Source of the DNA: Fidelibacterota bacterium
GTDB taxonomy: Bacteria; Fidelibacterota; Marinisomatia; Marinisomatales; UBA8229
Length of the DNA stretch: 14,487 nt
Direction of reading: 5' to 3'
Assembly: GCA_003535775.1 (NCBI GenBank)
Contig: DPYO01000104.1
Location: forward strand, 3,528 to 18,014
Shown here: in pieces, positions 8,259 through 14,487 of the stretch
How the letters are laid out: every line of letters starts with the position of its first letter
Numbering within the stretch: position 1 is the first letter of the stretch
Notes under the pieces: generated by a model
The model's database searches: none
What the model was told of the DNA's origin: nothing
What the model saw: the letters and a program-made list of their open reading frames with translations, nothing else
Translations under genes and position numbers: made by a program

Positions 8259-9086
8259 ATGCGGTATCAACTTCAATCACAATACGGACAGTTTTCATGG
8301 AAACCTCGGTATTTTACAGATGCAATTAAGGTTCTGATTGGAGTCAATTTGCTTCTTTTTGTTTTTAGGATAATTGCACAGGACCAGGTGGACCTTGCAG
8401 GAATGTTTGGTTTGTCTCCATCAACAGTTTGGCCCATGGTTTGGCAGCCGTTTACGTATATTTTTATTCACGGAGGATTTTGGCATGTCGCTATTAATAT
8501 GCTGGTGTTATGGATGTTTGGTTCAGAAATGGAAATAATTTGGGGGAAAAAGGAGTTTTTAAAATATTATTTTATCACCGGGGTTGGATCTGGACTTGTT
8601 TGGTTATTATTTAATGTAGGCGCACAACATTCTGTGGTTCTTATTGGTGCCAGCGGCGCTGTGTATGGAATTCTCATGGCCTACGGTCTTATGTTTCCAA
8701 ACAGAACCGTTTATCTTTACTTTGTAGTTCCCATAAAAGTAAAATGGTTTGTACTCTTTATTGGCGCTATTGCATTCTTTTCATCCCTGGGGGCAGGATC
8801 AGACATCAGTCACCTAACACACCTCTCGGGCATGATTCTTGGGTATATATATTTGAAGTCCAATAGACGATGGCACAGCCTGTCTTTTATATTTCGAAAA
8901 AGCGTAGGCGACATTGGATACTGGATAGATGAAAAAAAGCAGGTCAGGCAACGGAAAGCGCAACAGGAAGTGGACCGTGTATTGGATCGGATTAACGAAG
9001 TTGGATATGATAACCTGTCAGAAGATGAGAAAAACCTTCTTTACAGGGCAAGTAAAGAGCGGTCTAAAGACCGTCAAAAAGATTAG
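8259..9086 (+). CDS. Rhomboid family intramembrane serine protease
   Basis: A 275-residue polytopic membrane protein that should cleave membrane-spanning substrates. It starts with a short cytoplasmic stretch and six predicted membrane helices within about residues 22-200. Active-site features are intact: HGGFWHVAINM (71-81; His76 and Asn80 at the oxyanion positions), IGASGAVYGI with nucleophile Ser132, and ISHLTHLSGMILGY with catalytic His188. After the last helix, a soluble charged tail (205-275) contains a coiled-coil-like segment and NEVGYDNLSEDEKNLLYRAS, resembling a small conserved tail seen on rhomboids of the Bacteroidetes group. The ATG follows the preceding stop by one base, so it depends on the recO transcript. 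Substrate is unknown. Confidence 0.93.
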   Translation: MRYQLQSQYGQFSWKPRYFTDAIKVLIGVNLLLFVFRIIAQDQVDLAGMFGLSPSTVWPMVWQPFTYIFIHGGFWHVAINMLVLWMFGSEMEIIWGKKEFLKYYFITGVGSGLVWLLFNVGAQHSVVLIGASGAVYGILMAYGLMFPNRTVYLYFVVPIKVKWFVLFIGAIAFFSSLGAGSDISHLTHLSGMILGYIYLKSNRRWHSLSFIFRKSVGDIGYWIDEKKQVRQRKAQQEVDRVLDRINEVGYDNLSEDEKNLLYRASKERSKDRQKD

Positions 9087-9268
9087 TCTTGATGAATGAT
9101 ATTATGAAGCCAGTTCGTTATTAAAATTGTATGTATGTTTTTAGCAATGGTCAGCTAGATTAGATTTTTAACGGATTGGATATGATCTTATTCATCAATA
9201 AAAACCAATATTAGCTTATACCCCCCTGCTCTTTTTTCATATGCCAACCTCTCCTGAATGACGTCCCT

Positions 9269-9958
9269 CTAGAACATAGTTAAAGCATTAAGATTTTCAT
9301 TTGGTAAGATGCATTGATTTGAATTGTTGGCAGGTGAATTTACAAATGTTGATACCGGATACAATTCTAGGAGCTTCTCGTAAGGCTTGAGGCATGTCAA
9401 TGCTTCGTTAGGCGGATAGTCAAAATTTATCCATAAGTCCATTTCTGGTTTGTCTAGGATTACCGGCATTCGGTTATGAATATGGTTTATCTGGTTGGAT
9501 GGATCGGTAGTAATCACAGTATAAGTAAGCCACCTTTTCTCTTGTTTGTCAACCCACTCATCCCATAATCCCGCCATTGGCAGGAGCTTGCCGTCAGGGT
9601 CGCGGATGTAGTAAGGAATTTTTTTACTACCCTCCCGTTTCCACTCGAAATATCCATCGCTAATGACTATACACCTTTTCTGATAAATCAGCGACTGAAA
9701 GGAAGGCTTTTCTTCCAGAGTTTTTGACCGGGCATTGATCATTTTGGCACCGATGGTTTTATCCTTTGCCCAGGAGGGAACCAACCCCCAGTACATAGGT
9801 TTGACCTTCCGTATTCCATCGTTCAGAAGGATCGGCGACATCTGCGTTGGCGCAATATTGTAACTGGGTTCCCAGTCAAAAGTGTCTTCCCACTCATCCA
9901 CCAACAGTTCTTCCATAATCTCAATTTTTCCTTTGGTGAGTGTTTTACGGCCACACAT
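9269..9958 (-). CDS. SRAP-domain protein (HMCES/YedK type), abasic-site DNA crosslinker
   Basis: A 229-residue SRAP protein, complete and collinear with E. coli YedK and human HMCES. These form a stable thiazolidine crosslink with abasic sites in single-stranded DNA, shielding them during replication. The critical residues are all visible: Cys2 of the MCGR start (the N-terminal Met must be removed), Asn34 in YNIAPTQ, Glu105 in DGYFEWKR and His161 in IHNRMPVIL. The WGLVPSWAKD and INARSKTLEEKPSF segments that line the DNA groove are also present. It is convergent with the rhomboid gene, separated by 182 bases in which I see no gene, and divergent from the GH43 gene. A TACAAT at 9985-9990 (minus strand) could be its -10 box, though I see no good -35. 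Confidence 0.96.
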   Translation of the reverse strand: MCGRKTLTKGKIEIMEELLVDEWEDTFDWEPSYNIAPTQMSPILLNDGIRKVKPMYWGLVPSWAKDKTIGAKMINARSKTLEEKPSFQSLIYQKRCIVISDGYFEWKREGSKKIPYYIRDPDGKLLPMAGLWDEWVDKQEKRWLTYTVITTDPSNQINHIHNRMPVILDKPEMDLWINFDYPPNEALTCLKPYEKLLELYPVSTFVNSPANNSNQCILPNENLNALTMF

Positions 9959-10042
9959 TGTCTATCTTTGGTGGTTGAATTCAGATTGTAGCAGAGTAGA
10001 ATAGGTGAATAGTGTTACCAACACAGGTGAAAAACTAAAACG

Positions 10043-10059
10043 TGTCAGGCTTACTGACA
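10043..10059. promoter_or_regulatory. Perfect inverted repeat TGTCAG-N5-CTGACA, candidate operator
   Basis: Six-base arms TGTCAG (10043-10048) and CTGACA (10054-10059) flank a five-base centre. The 17-base element sits near the middle of the 191-base spacer between the divergent SRAP and GH43 genes. On the minus strand, TTGTCA overlapping one arm resembles a -35 box for SRAP (5 of 6); on the plus strand CTGACA resembles one for GH43 (5 of 6). There is no T-run after it, so a regulator site is more likely than a terminator. Which protein binds it cannot be told from sequence. Confidence 0.4.
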
Positions 10060-10066
10060 AACAGTT

Positions 10067-10089
10067 AATATTTCGGAGCAATATTTTTT
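10067..10089 (+). repeat. AATATT inverted repeat followed by a T-tract
   Basis: AATATT at 10067-10072 and again at 10080-10085 are separated by TCGGAGC, with T residues continuing to 10089. It could form a weak AT hairpin, or be an AT-rich promoter element (UP-like) for the GH43 gene. The stem is too weak to call a terminator. Confidence 0.25.
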
Positions 10090-10149
10090 ACATATTAGGG
10101 GAAAATCTACTATTGTTTTGCGAAAAACAGAACAAACCACTATAGTGAG

Positions 10150-11826
10150 ATGTTCACGTCGTGCAAAATGATTAAATTATTGAGGATACAATGGTATACT
10201 GTTTCAGTATTATTATTTATTTCTTGTAATTCAGGAATGAAACAGGAGGCCGAGACCTATCGTAATCCTATAATCCCTGGTTTTGCTCCAGATCCTAGCA
10301 TTTGCCGTGTTGGTGATGATTTCTATTTAATTAATTCAACTTTTGAATATTTTCCTGGAATTCCAATTTATCACAGTAGGGATTTGGTGAATTGGGAGTT
10401 AATTGGCAACGCACTTTATTCCGTAAATCAAAATGTAAATATGGATTCCATTAATTCCAGTGCAGGAATTCATGCTCCTACCATTCGCTACCATGAAGGA
10501 TTATTTTATATCATCACAACAAATAATCTAAACGGGGAAATGATAAATTTTATTGTAACCGCAGAAGACCCTAAAGGCCCATGGTCAAAGGCTTATATTT
10601 TAAAAGATGCTCCCGGGATTGACCCATCTCTGTTTTTTGATGATGATGAAAAAGTATGGTACACGGGTTCAAGCGTCCCGCCTGATCCGGAATTTGATGG
10701 ACAATCAGAAATATGGATGCAAGAGTTAGATCTGAATAAAATGCAGTTAATGGGGGAAAAGTACTATTTAACAAGAGGATTTAGCAATGGAACATGGGCA
10801 GAAGGACCACATATTTATAAGTACGGAGATTATTACTATCTCATGATTTCGGAAGGCGGAACATTGCATAACCATGCTGTGACAATTGCTGTGAGTAAAA
10901 TAATTACCGGACCTTATATTGCAAATGCGAGAAATCCAATATTAACTCATCGGCATTTAAGTTTGGATCATCCGATTATTGCAGTCGGTCATGGTGATTT
11001 GGTTCAAATAAAAGAAAACGATTGGTATATGGTTGCATTAGGATTTCGCCCCATTGAAAAGAAGTATAAAAATCTTGGACGTGAAACTTTTTTAATTCCC
11101 GTAATCTGGGAAACCGAACCTTATTGGTGGAAAGATGAAAAAATAGCTTGGCCGGTATGCAGTCCAAAAACCGGGAAAGTTGAGTTTGAGTACCCTGTTC
11201 CATTTCCAGGGACAAAACAGCTGAAAATAAATGAGTTTTATGATAATTTTAATGATACTGAACTAAACCTTGAATGGAATTTTCGCAGAACACCTACTGT
11301 AACTTTTCATAGTTTTAATAAAAAGAAAGGGTTTCTTAGAATTTATTTAAAAGAGGGGTTTATAGCAGAGCAGAGCCAATATTCATTTGTAGGAATTAGA
11401 CAAAGACATTTCCAAATGGAAGCAAAATCAAAGATGGAATTCAATCCAGCCGGCAATGAAGAGGCTGGAATGACCGTAATACAAAATGATCGTTCAGCCT
11501 ATGTTATGTCTTTAATGGATGGGAAAATACAACTTCACCATTTTTTCCATGGAACTGATTCCCTACTTGCGAGTCATTCATACAAAAAAAGTACTGTGTT
11601 TTGGAATATTTCCGCTGATTATTTAGATTATGATTTTTCTTATTCACAAGATGGAAAAAATTGGGTTTTACTTTTTAATAATGCAGATGGCTCTAAACTT
11701 AGCCCAGAATCTTCGGGATGGACCTATACAGGAGTCTACATTGGTTTTTATGGTTCCTCAAATAATTTAACATCAACCAATTATGCAGATTTTGATTGGT
11801 TTCAGTACAAAGGTGTTTCTGAATAA
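10150..11826 (+). CDS. GH43 glycoside hydrolase (beta-xylosidase/arabinofuranosidase type), probable lipoprotein
   Basis: A 558-residue secreted enzyme likely acting on xylan or arabinan side chains outside the cytoplasm. A hydrophobic signal ends in LLFISC with Cys26, a Bacteroidetes-like lipidation site, so it is probably membrane-anchored. The five-bladed propeller (about 37-330) has the GH43 triad: Asp48 in FAPDPS (general base), Asp158 in GIDPS (pKa modulator) and Glu218 in WAEGPH (general acid). A C-terminal concanavalin-like beta-sandwich (about 362-556, beginning YDNFND, with GIRQRH and EEAGM) matches the GH43 beta-xylosidase C-terminal module. The substrate is inferred. A second ATG at 10168 (residue 7) gives a more ordinary signal peptide; neither start has a strong ribosome-binding site. 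The serine hydrolase gene follows after two bases. Confidence 0.93.
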   Translation: MFTSCKMIKLLRIQWYTVSVLLFISCNSGMKQEAETYRNPIIPGFAPDPSICRVGDDFYLINSTFEYFPGIPIYHSRDLVNWELIGNALYSVNQNVNMDSINSSAGIHAPTIRYHEGLFYIITTNNLNGEMINFIVTAEDPKGPWSKAYILKDAPGIDPSLFFDDDEKVWYTGSSVPPDPEFDGQSEIWMQELDLNKMQLMGEKYYLTRGFSNGTWAEGPHIYKYGDYYYLMISEGGTLHNHAVTIAVSKIITGPYIANARNPILTHRHLSLDHPIIAVGHGDLVQIKENDWYMVALGFRPIEKKYKNLGRETFLIPVIWETEPYWWKDEKIAWPVCSPKTGKVEFEYPVPFPGTKQLKINEFYDNFNDTELNLEWNFRRTPTVTFHSFNKKKGFLRIYLKEGFIAEQSQYSFVGIRQRHFQMEAKSKMEFNPAGNEEAGMTVIQNDRSAYVMSLMDGKIQLHHFFHGTDSLLASHSYKKSTVFWNISADYLDYDFSYSQDGKNWVLLFNNADGSKLSPESSGWTYTGVYIGFYGSSNNLTSTNYADFDWFQYKGVSE

Positions 11827-11828
11827 AT

Positions 11829-13136
11829 ATGAGATTTAATATCTTCAATAGTAGAACGAGAGTTGCTTTGTGTTCTCTCGTGCTTTGTTGTTTAATTATC
11901 AATCCGAGTTGTGATTCAACTCAGAATACATTAATTAATATTCAAAACAAATATCAGTTGGATACGATTTTAAATCAATATGTTGATGAAGGATATTTTC
12001 CATTTTTATTTGCACGGCTTGAAGATAAAAATGGACGCGTTCTCTATGAACACTGTCGAATCAACAGAAATTTAATTCCAAAAGAAGTTATTAATGAACA
12101 AACCTGGATCAGGATTTGGTCCATGAGCAAGATTATTACTATAACCATCATTATGGATTTAGCTGAAGACGGACATCTACATCTTGATGAACCTGTAACA
12201 AAATATATTCCGGAATTTGACAGTCTTCAAGTTGCTGTTAATGAGAAAGGGATTCCCCTTGGTCAGATTCAAAATAAAAACATTGGTTGCAAGTATACAT
12301 TAGTTAAACCTGACTCTATCATGACCCTTCGACACTTAATAAATCATCAAGCTGGATTTTATTATGCAACCACCGGAATAGATTGTATTGACTCAATTCT
12401 TGTATCAAAAAATTTACCCCAAGCATCAAACTCTGATGATTTAATAAATCGTCTTGCAACAGTTCCTCTTCTTCTACATCCAGGATCAAAATATTATTAT
12501 GGTACAAACACAACCGTTCTTGGTCTGGTTGCAGAACGAGCTACAGGATTAAGTCTCAAAAATTTGGTTGAAATAAAATTATTTTATCGTTTAAATATCC
12601 AAGGATTGAAATATAACCTTTCTAAAGGGGAAACGTTACTCCCTTATTTCACTGGCATTGATTCAATATTACGAATTGCACGAAAAGGAGAGCTGGATAT
12701 ATTCGGTCCCGATTTACCTTTTTATCGCCCAGACAATCAGTTATACCTGGGGGGGGAAGGTATGGTCGCAACTGCCGATGGTTATGCCGATTTTTTAAGA
12801 ATCTTCCTACACAATGGAAAGTTAAATGGTAAACGGTTTCTGGATAAAAACACCATTGATGAAATTGTTTCCCCCCACACACAAATTAATAGCCCCTGGG
12901 GTTATAATGGATACAATCTTTGGGTCACGGGAGATACGTTAAGAAAAAGAGGATGGGGAGAGGAAGGGCTTTGGCAGGGTGGCGGTTATGAAGGTACCCA
13001 GTTTTGGATCGATTCAAAGCGGGAGTTTGTAGGTGTAATAATGACCCAGATTCATCATACGCCTAATGGTGGTTGGGATATGTACAATGACTTTCGTGGT
13101 GCACTATATCAGCAATTTTGGAAAGATGAGCGATAG
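11829..13136 (+). CDS. Class C beta-lactamase-like serine hydrolase (esterase/DD-peptidase family), exported
   Basis: A 435-residue protein of the beta-lactamase/transpeptidase-like fold. The N-terminus has a basic start and a hydrophobic segment ending at Cys28, so it is exported and perhaps lipidated, although NPSC is a poor lipobox. The nucleophile motif is S98-M-S-K101 in WIRIWSMSKIIT. LRHLINHQAGF (168-178) replaces the common LLTHTSGL. The second motif is Y224-G-T-N within PGSKYYYGTNTTVLG. The third motif is WQGGGYEGTQFW (382-393) instead of the KTG or HxG of lactamases, which resembles EstB-like esterases. This makes an esterase or amidase more likely than antibiotic resistance. Two bases after the GH43 stop, it forms a pair with that gene; it may deacylate the same glycans (inference). 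Confidence 0.88.
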   Translation: MRFNIFNSRTRVALCSLVLCCLIINPSCDSTQNTLINIQNKYQLDTILNQYVDEGYFPFLFARLEDKNGRVLYEHCRINRNLIPKEVINEQTWIRIWSMSKIITITIIMDLAEDGHLHLDEPVTKYIPEFDSLQVAVNEKGIPLGQIQNKNIGCKYTLVKPDSIMTLRHLINHQAGFYYATTGIDCIDSILVSKNLPQASNSDDLINRLATVPLLLHPGSKYYYGTNTTVLGLVAERATGLSLKNLVEIKLFYRLNIQGLKYNLSKGETLLPYFTGIDSILRIARKGELDIFGPDLPFYRPDNQLYLGGEGMVATADGYADFLRIFLHNGKLNGKRFLDKNTIDEIVSPHTQINSPWGYNGYNLWVTGDTLRKRGWGEEGLWQGGGYEGTQFWIDSKREFVGVIMTQIHHTPNGGWDMYNDFRGALYQQFWKDER

Positions 13137-13155
13137 GTTAGTATTCCTTCTATCG
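13131..13155. repeat. CGATAG/CTATCG inverted repeat spanning two convergent stop codons
   Basis: CGATAG at 13131-13136 and CTATCG at 13150-13155 are separated by 13 bases. Each arm contains one gene's Arg codon and TAG stop: the serine hydrolase on the plus strand and the polymerase on the minus strand. A six-base stem could act as a weak bidirectional 3' hairpin, but no T-tract follows on either strand. It may be chance. Confidence 0.2.
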
Positions 13156-14487
13156 TTGAGCAAAAGCCAAAAAAATGCTCTTACGGTTTAAATGACGAAC
13201 CCATTGCTGCAAGCTGGCCATTTTCTCAATCGTAACACTATAAACCCCAAAAGATTCTTCTACCGTTCCACTGATGATAAATAGAGTTTCCCAGTGCAAT
13301 ATATCTCCAAATTCCTGAAATACTTTCGGAAACAGTACACATTCATAAGTATTCGTCTCATCTTCCAAAGTTAGGAACTCCATGGATTCCCGTTTCCGGG
13401 TAGAAGCGACCTTGGTGGCGATGAGCACCCCTGCCAGTCGAATGGTTTTACCTACGTACTTGGGGATATCTTTTGCTTTCTTAATTTTTCCTGCAAAGAG
13501 TGGCAGCCAGGGCGTGAGTGGATGTTCTGACACCGGGAAACCAAAGCTTTCCCGTTCCAGCCTGATTTTTTCATGATGAGAGAGCACGCCATTGCCAAAG
13601 GATGGTAATATGTTTTCTCCTTTTCCGCCCCGAAGATAATGGCAGGCAATTTTAAAGGCGACCTGTTGATGGTTGAGCCCCAGCTCTAGTTTGGTAAAAC
13701 AGCCTGCGTTAGTGAGGGACATTGCGTCTGCTAGGTTTAAATCGGTGCGCATAAAAAAATCTTCCAGAGAGGTAAAGTCACCGCTTTTACGCTCATCTAG
13801 AATATGAAGAATAGCTTTTTCTTTAAGATTGCGAATAGCCATGAAACCCATACGGATGGAGCCTTTGTTTCCTCGGTATTCCCTAAAGCTGCGGTTGATA
13901 TTCGGCGGAAGGATAATAACCCCCCACCTCCGGGCCTCGCTTAGATAGGCATAGGAGGAGTAAAAGCCACCTTTATTGGAAATCACCGCCGCCAGGAACT
14001 CTGCTGGAAAGTGAGCCTTTAGATAGGCACAGGTAAAGGAAAGCATGGCATAAGAGGCGGAATGGGGTTTGCAGAAAGAATAACCGGAAAATGACTGAAC
14101 CATACCCCAGATATTCAGGGCCAGTTTTTTATTGTAGCCCCGTTTCAGCATGCCGCTGATAAATTTTTTCTGCCAAGCAGGTACCAAATGTTCCAAGGAT
14201 GGTCTAGAGATAACTTTACGGATGTAATCTGATTCGGCGTAGCCAAAGCCCGCCAGGTTCCGCGCTGCCATAGACACCTGTTCTTCGTAGACCATGATTC
14301 CATAGCTCTCATTGAGAAATTCTAAATCAGGGTGGGGCAGTTTCCAGGGTGTGCCATGAATGCGCTCCAGCATGAGGTTGGTAAAGCGGTTGGCCGCCGG
14401 CCGAATGATAGAGGAATAAATCACAACATGTTCAAAATCAACCCGGCCAGCTTTTTCTAAAAGCTGCCGGGTGGCTGGACTCTCAAT
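13150..14487 (-). CDS. DNA polymerase III alpha subunit, error-prone DnaE2/ImuC-like, C-terminal part
   Basis: 445 residues of the C-terminal part; the frame stays open through the right window edge (translation begins IESPATRQLLEKAGR), so the PHP domain and the palm catalytic aspartates lie outside. Visible are the fingers region (SSIIRPAANRF, YGIMVYEEQVSMAARNLAGF, FSGYSFCKPHSASYAM, AYLKAHFPAEFLAAVISN), then GGFYSSYAYLSEARRWGV, a helix-hairpin-helix-like segment, and an OB fold (from about VGKTIRLAGVLIATKVASTR). The protein ends just after the OB fold, with no tau-binding tail as in the main replicative DnaE. Together with the GFY/EARRWGV segment this points to the damage-tolerance group rather than the replicase. 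Stop codons of this gene and the serine hydrolase are convergent, 13 bases apart. Assignment to DnaE2 rather than another auxiliary DnaE is inference. Confidence 0.85.
   Translation of the reverse strand: MESPATRQLLEKAGRVDFEHVVIYSSIIRPAANRFTNLMLERIHGTPWKLPHPDLEFLNESYGIMVYEEQVSMAARNLAGFGYAESDYIRKVISRPSLEHLVPAWQKKFISGMLKRGYNKKLALNIWGMVQSFSGYSFCKPHSASYAMLSFTCAYLKAHFPAEFLAAVISNKGGFYSSYAYLSEARRWGVIILPPNINRSFREYRGNKGSIRMGFMAIRNLKEKAILHILDERKSGDFTSLEDFFMRTDLNLADAMSLTNAGCFTKLELGLNHQQVAFKIACHYLRGGKGENILPSFGNGVLSHHEKIRLERESFGFPVSEHPLTPWLPLFAGKIKKAKDIPKYVGKTIRLAGVLIATKVASTRKRESMEFLTLEDETNTYECVLFPKVFQEFGDILHWETLFIISGTVEESFGVYSVTIEKMASLQQWVRHLNRKSIFLAFAQR

Noticed and set aside
9060..9073. CGGTC-TAAA-GACCG hairpin at the 3' end of the rhomboid gene, considered as a terminator.
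   Set aside because: It lies inside the coding region and is followed by an A-run on the plus strand; the minus-strand side has no T-run either.
9087..9268. Spacer between rhomboid and SRAP genes searched for a small RNA, small ORF or terminator.
   Set aside because: No convincing GC-rich hairpin with a T-tract, no coding frame with a ribosome-binding site, no tRNA-like structure.
12749..12756. Run of eight G residues in the serine hydrolase gene, a possible frameshift site.
   Set aside because: The frame reads YLGGEGM through the run and the protein continues normally on both sides, so there is no break.
11829..13136. Serine hydrolase considered as an antibiotic-resistance beta-lactamase.
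   Set aside because: No KTG or HxG motif; the third motif and glycosidase neighbour fit an esterase-like or peptidase-like enzyme better.
9959..13149. GH43/serine hydrolase segment searched for insertion-sequence ends, target duplications, integrase or attachment site.
   Set aside because: No matching terminal repeats or recombinase gene are visible, so transfer is only an inference from orientation and composition.

Overview
This is a moderately AT-rich, densely coded bacterial window with no rRNA, tRNA, CRISPR array or transposase that I can see. The gene repertoire (an archaeal/eukaryal-type prolyl-tRNA synthetase, a rhomboid protease with a short helical C-terminal tail, a lipoprotein-like GH43 glycosidase, frequent absence of clear Shine-Dalgarno sites) suggests a member of the Bacteroidetes/Chlorobi/Marinimicrobia side of the bacterial tree. 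That placement is inference from protein flavour, not a computed result.

Left block, minus strand (1-4949): a compact transcription unit reading right to left. It holds a YtcJ-like metal-dependent amidohydrolase, a SpoU/TrmH-family RNA methyltransferase, a CPBP (CAAX-type) membrane protease, the Mg2+ transporter MgtE, and the start of a membrane-anchored family 2 glycosyltransferase that leaves the window. Three of the four junctions are stop/start overlaps (ATGA, TAATG, TAATG), so translation is probably coupled.

Middle block, plus strand (5156-9086): proS, recO, a DUF4105-like putative permuted papain-fold protein, and a rhomboid protease. It diverges from the left block. The last three genes are packed with a 4-base overlap and a 1-base gap, so they look like one operon, possibly with its own start after proS.

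Right block (9269-14487): an SRAP/HMCES-type abasic-site protein and the C-terminal part of an error-prone-type DNA polymerase III alpha (DnaE2/ImuC-like), both on the minus strand. Between them lies a two-gene plus-strand cassette: a GH43 beta-xylosidase/arabinofuranosidase-like lipoprotein and a class C beta-lactamase-like serine hydrolase. The cassette looks like a hemicellulose-processing insertion between two DNA-damage genes. The divergent SRAP/GH43 spacer carries a perfect TGTCAG-N5-CTGACA inverted repeat, a candidate operator.

I found no clear undescribed multi-gene system. The best leads are the cytoplasmic DUF4105-like protein between recO and the rhomboid, the polymerase/SRAP locus with its candidate operator, and the paired GH43 and serine hydrolase.
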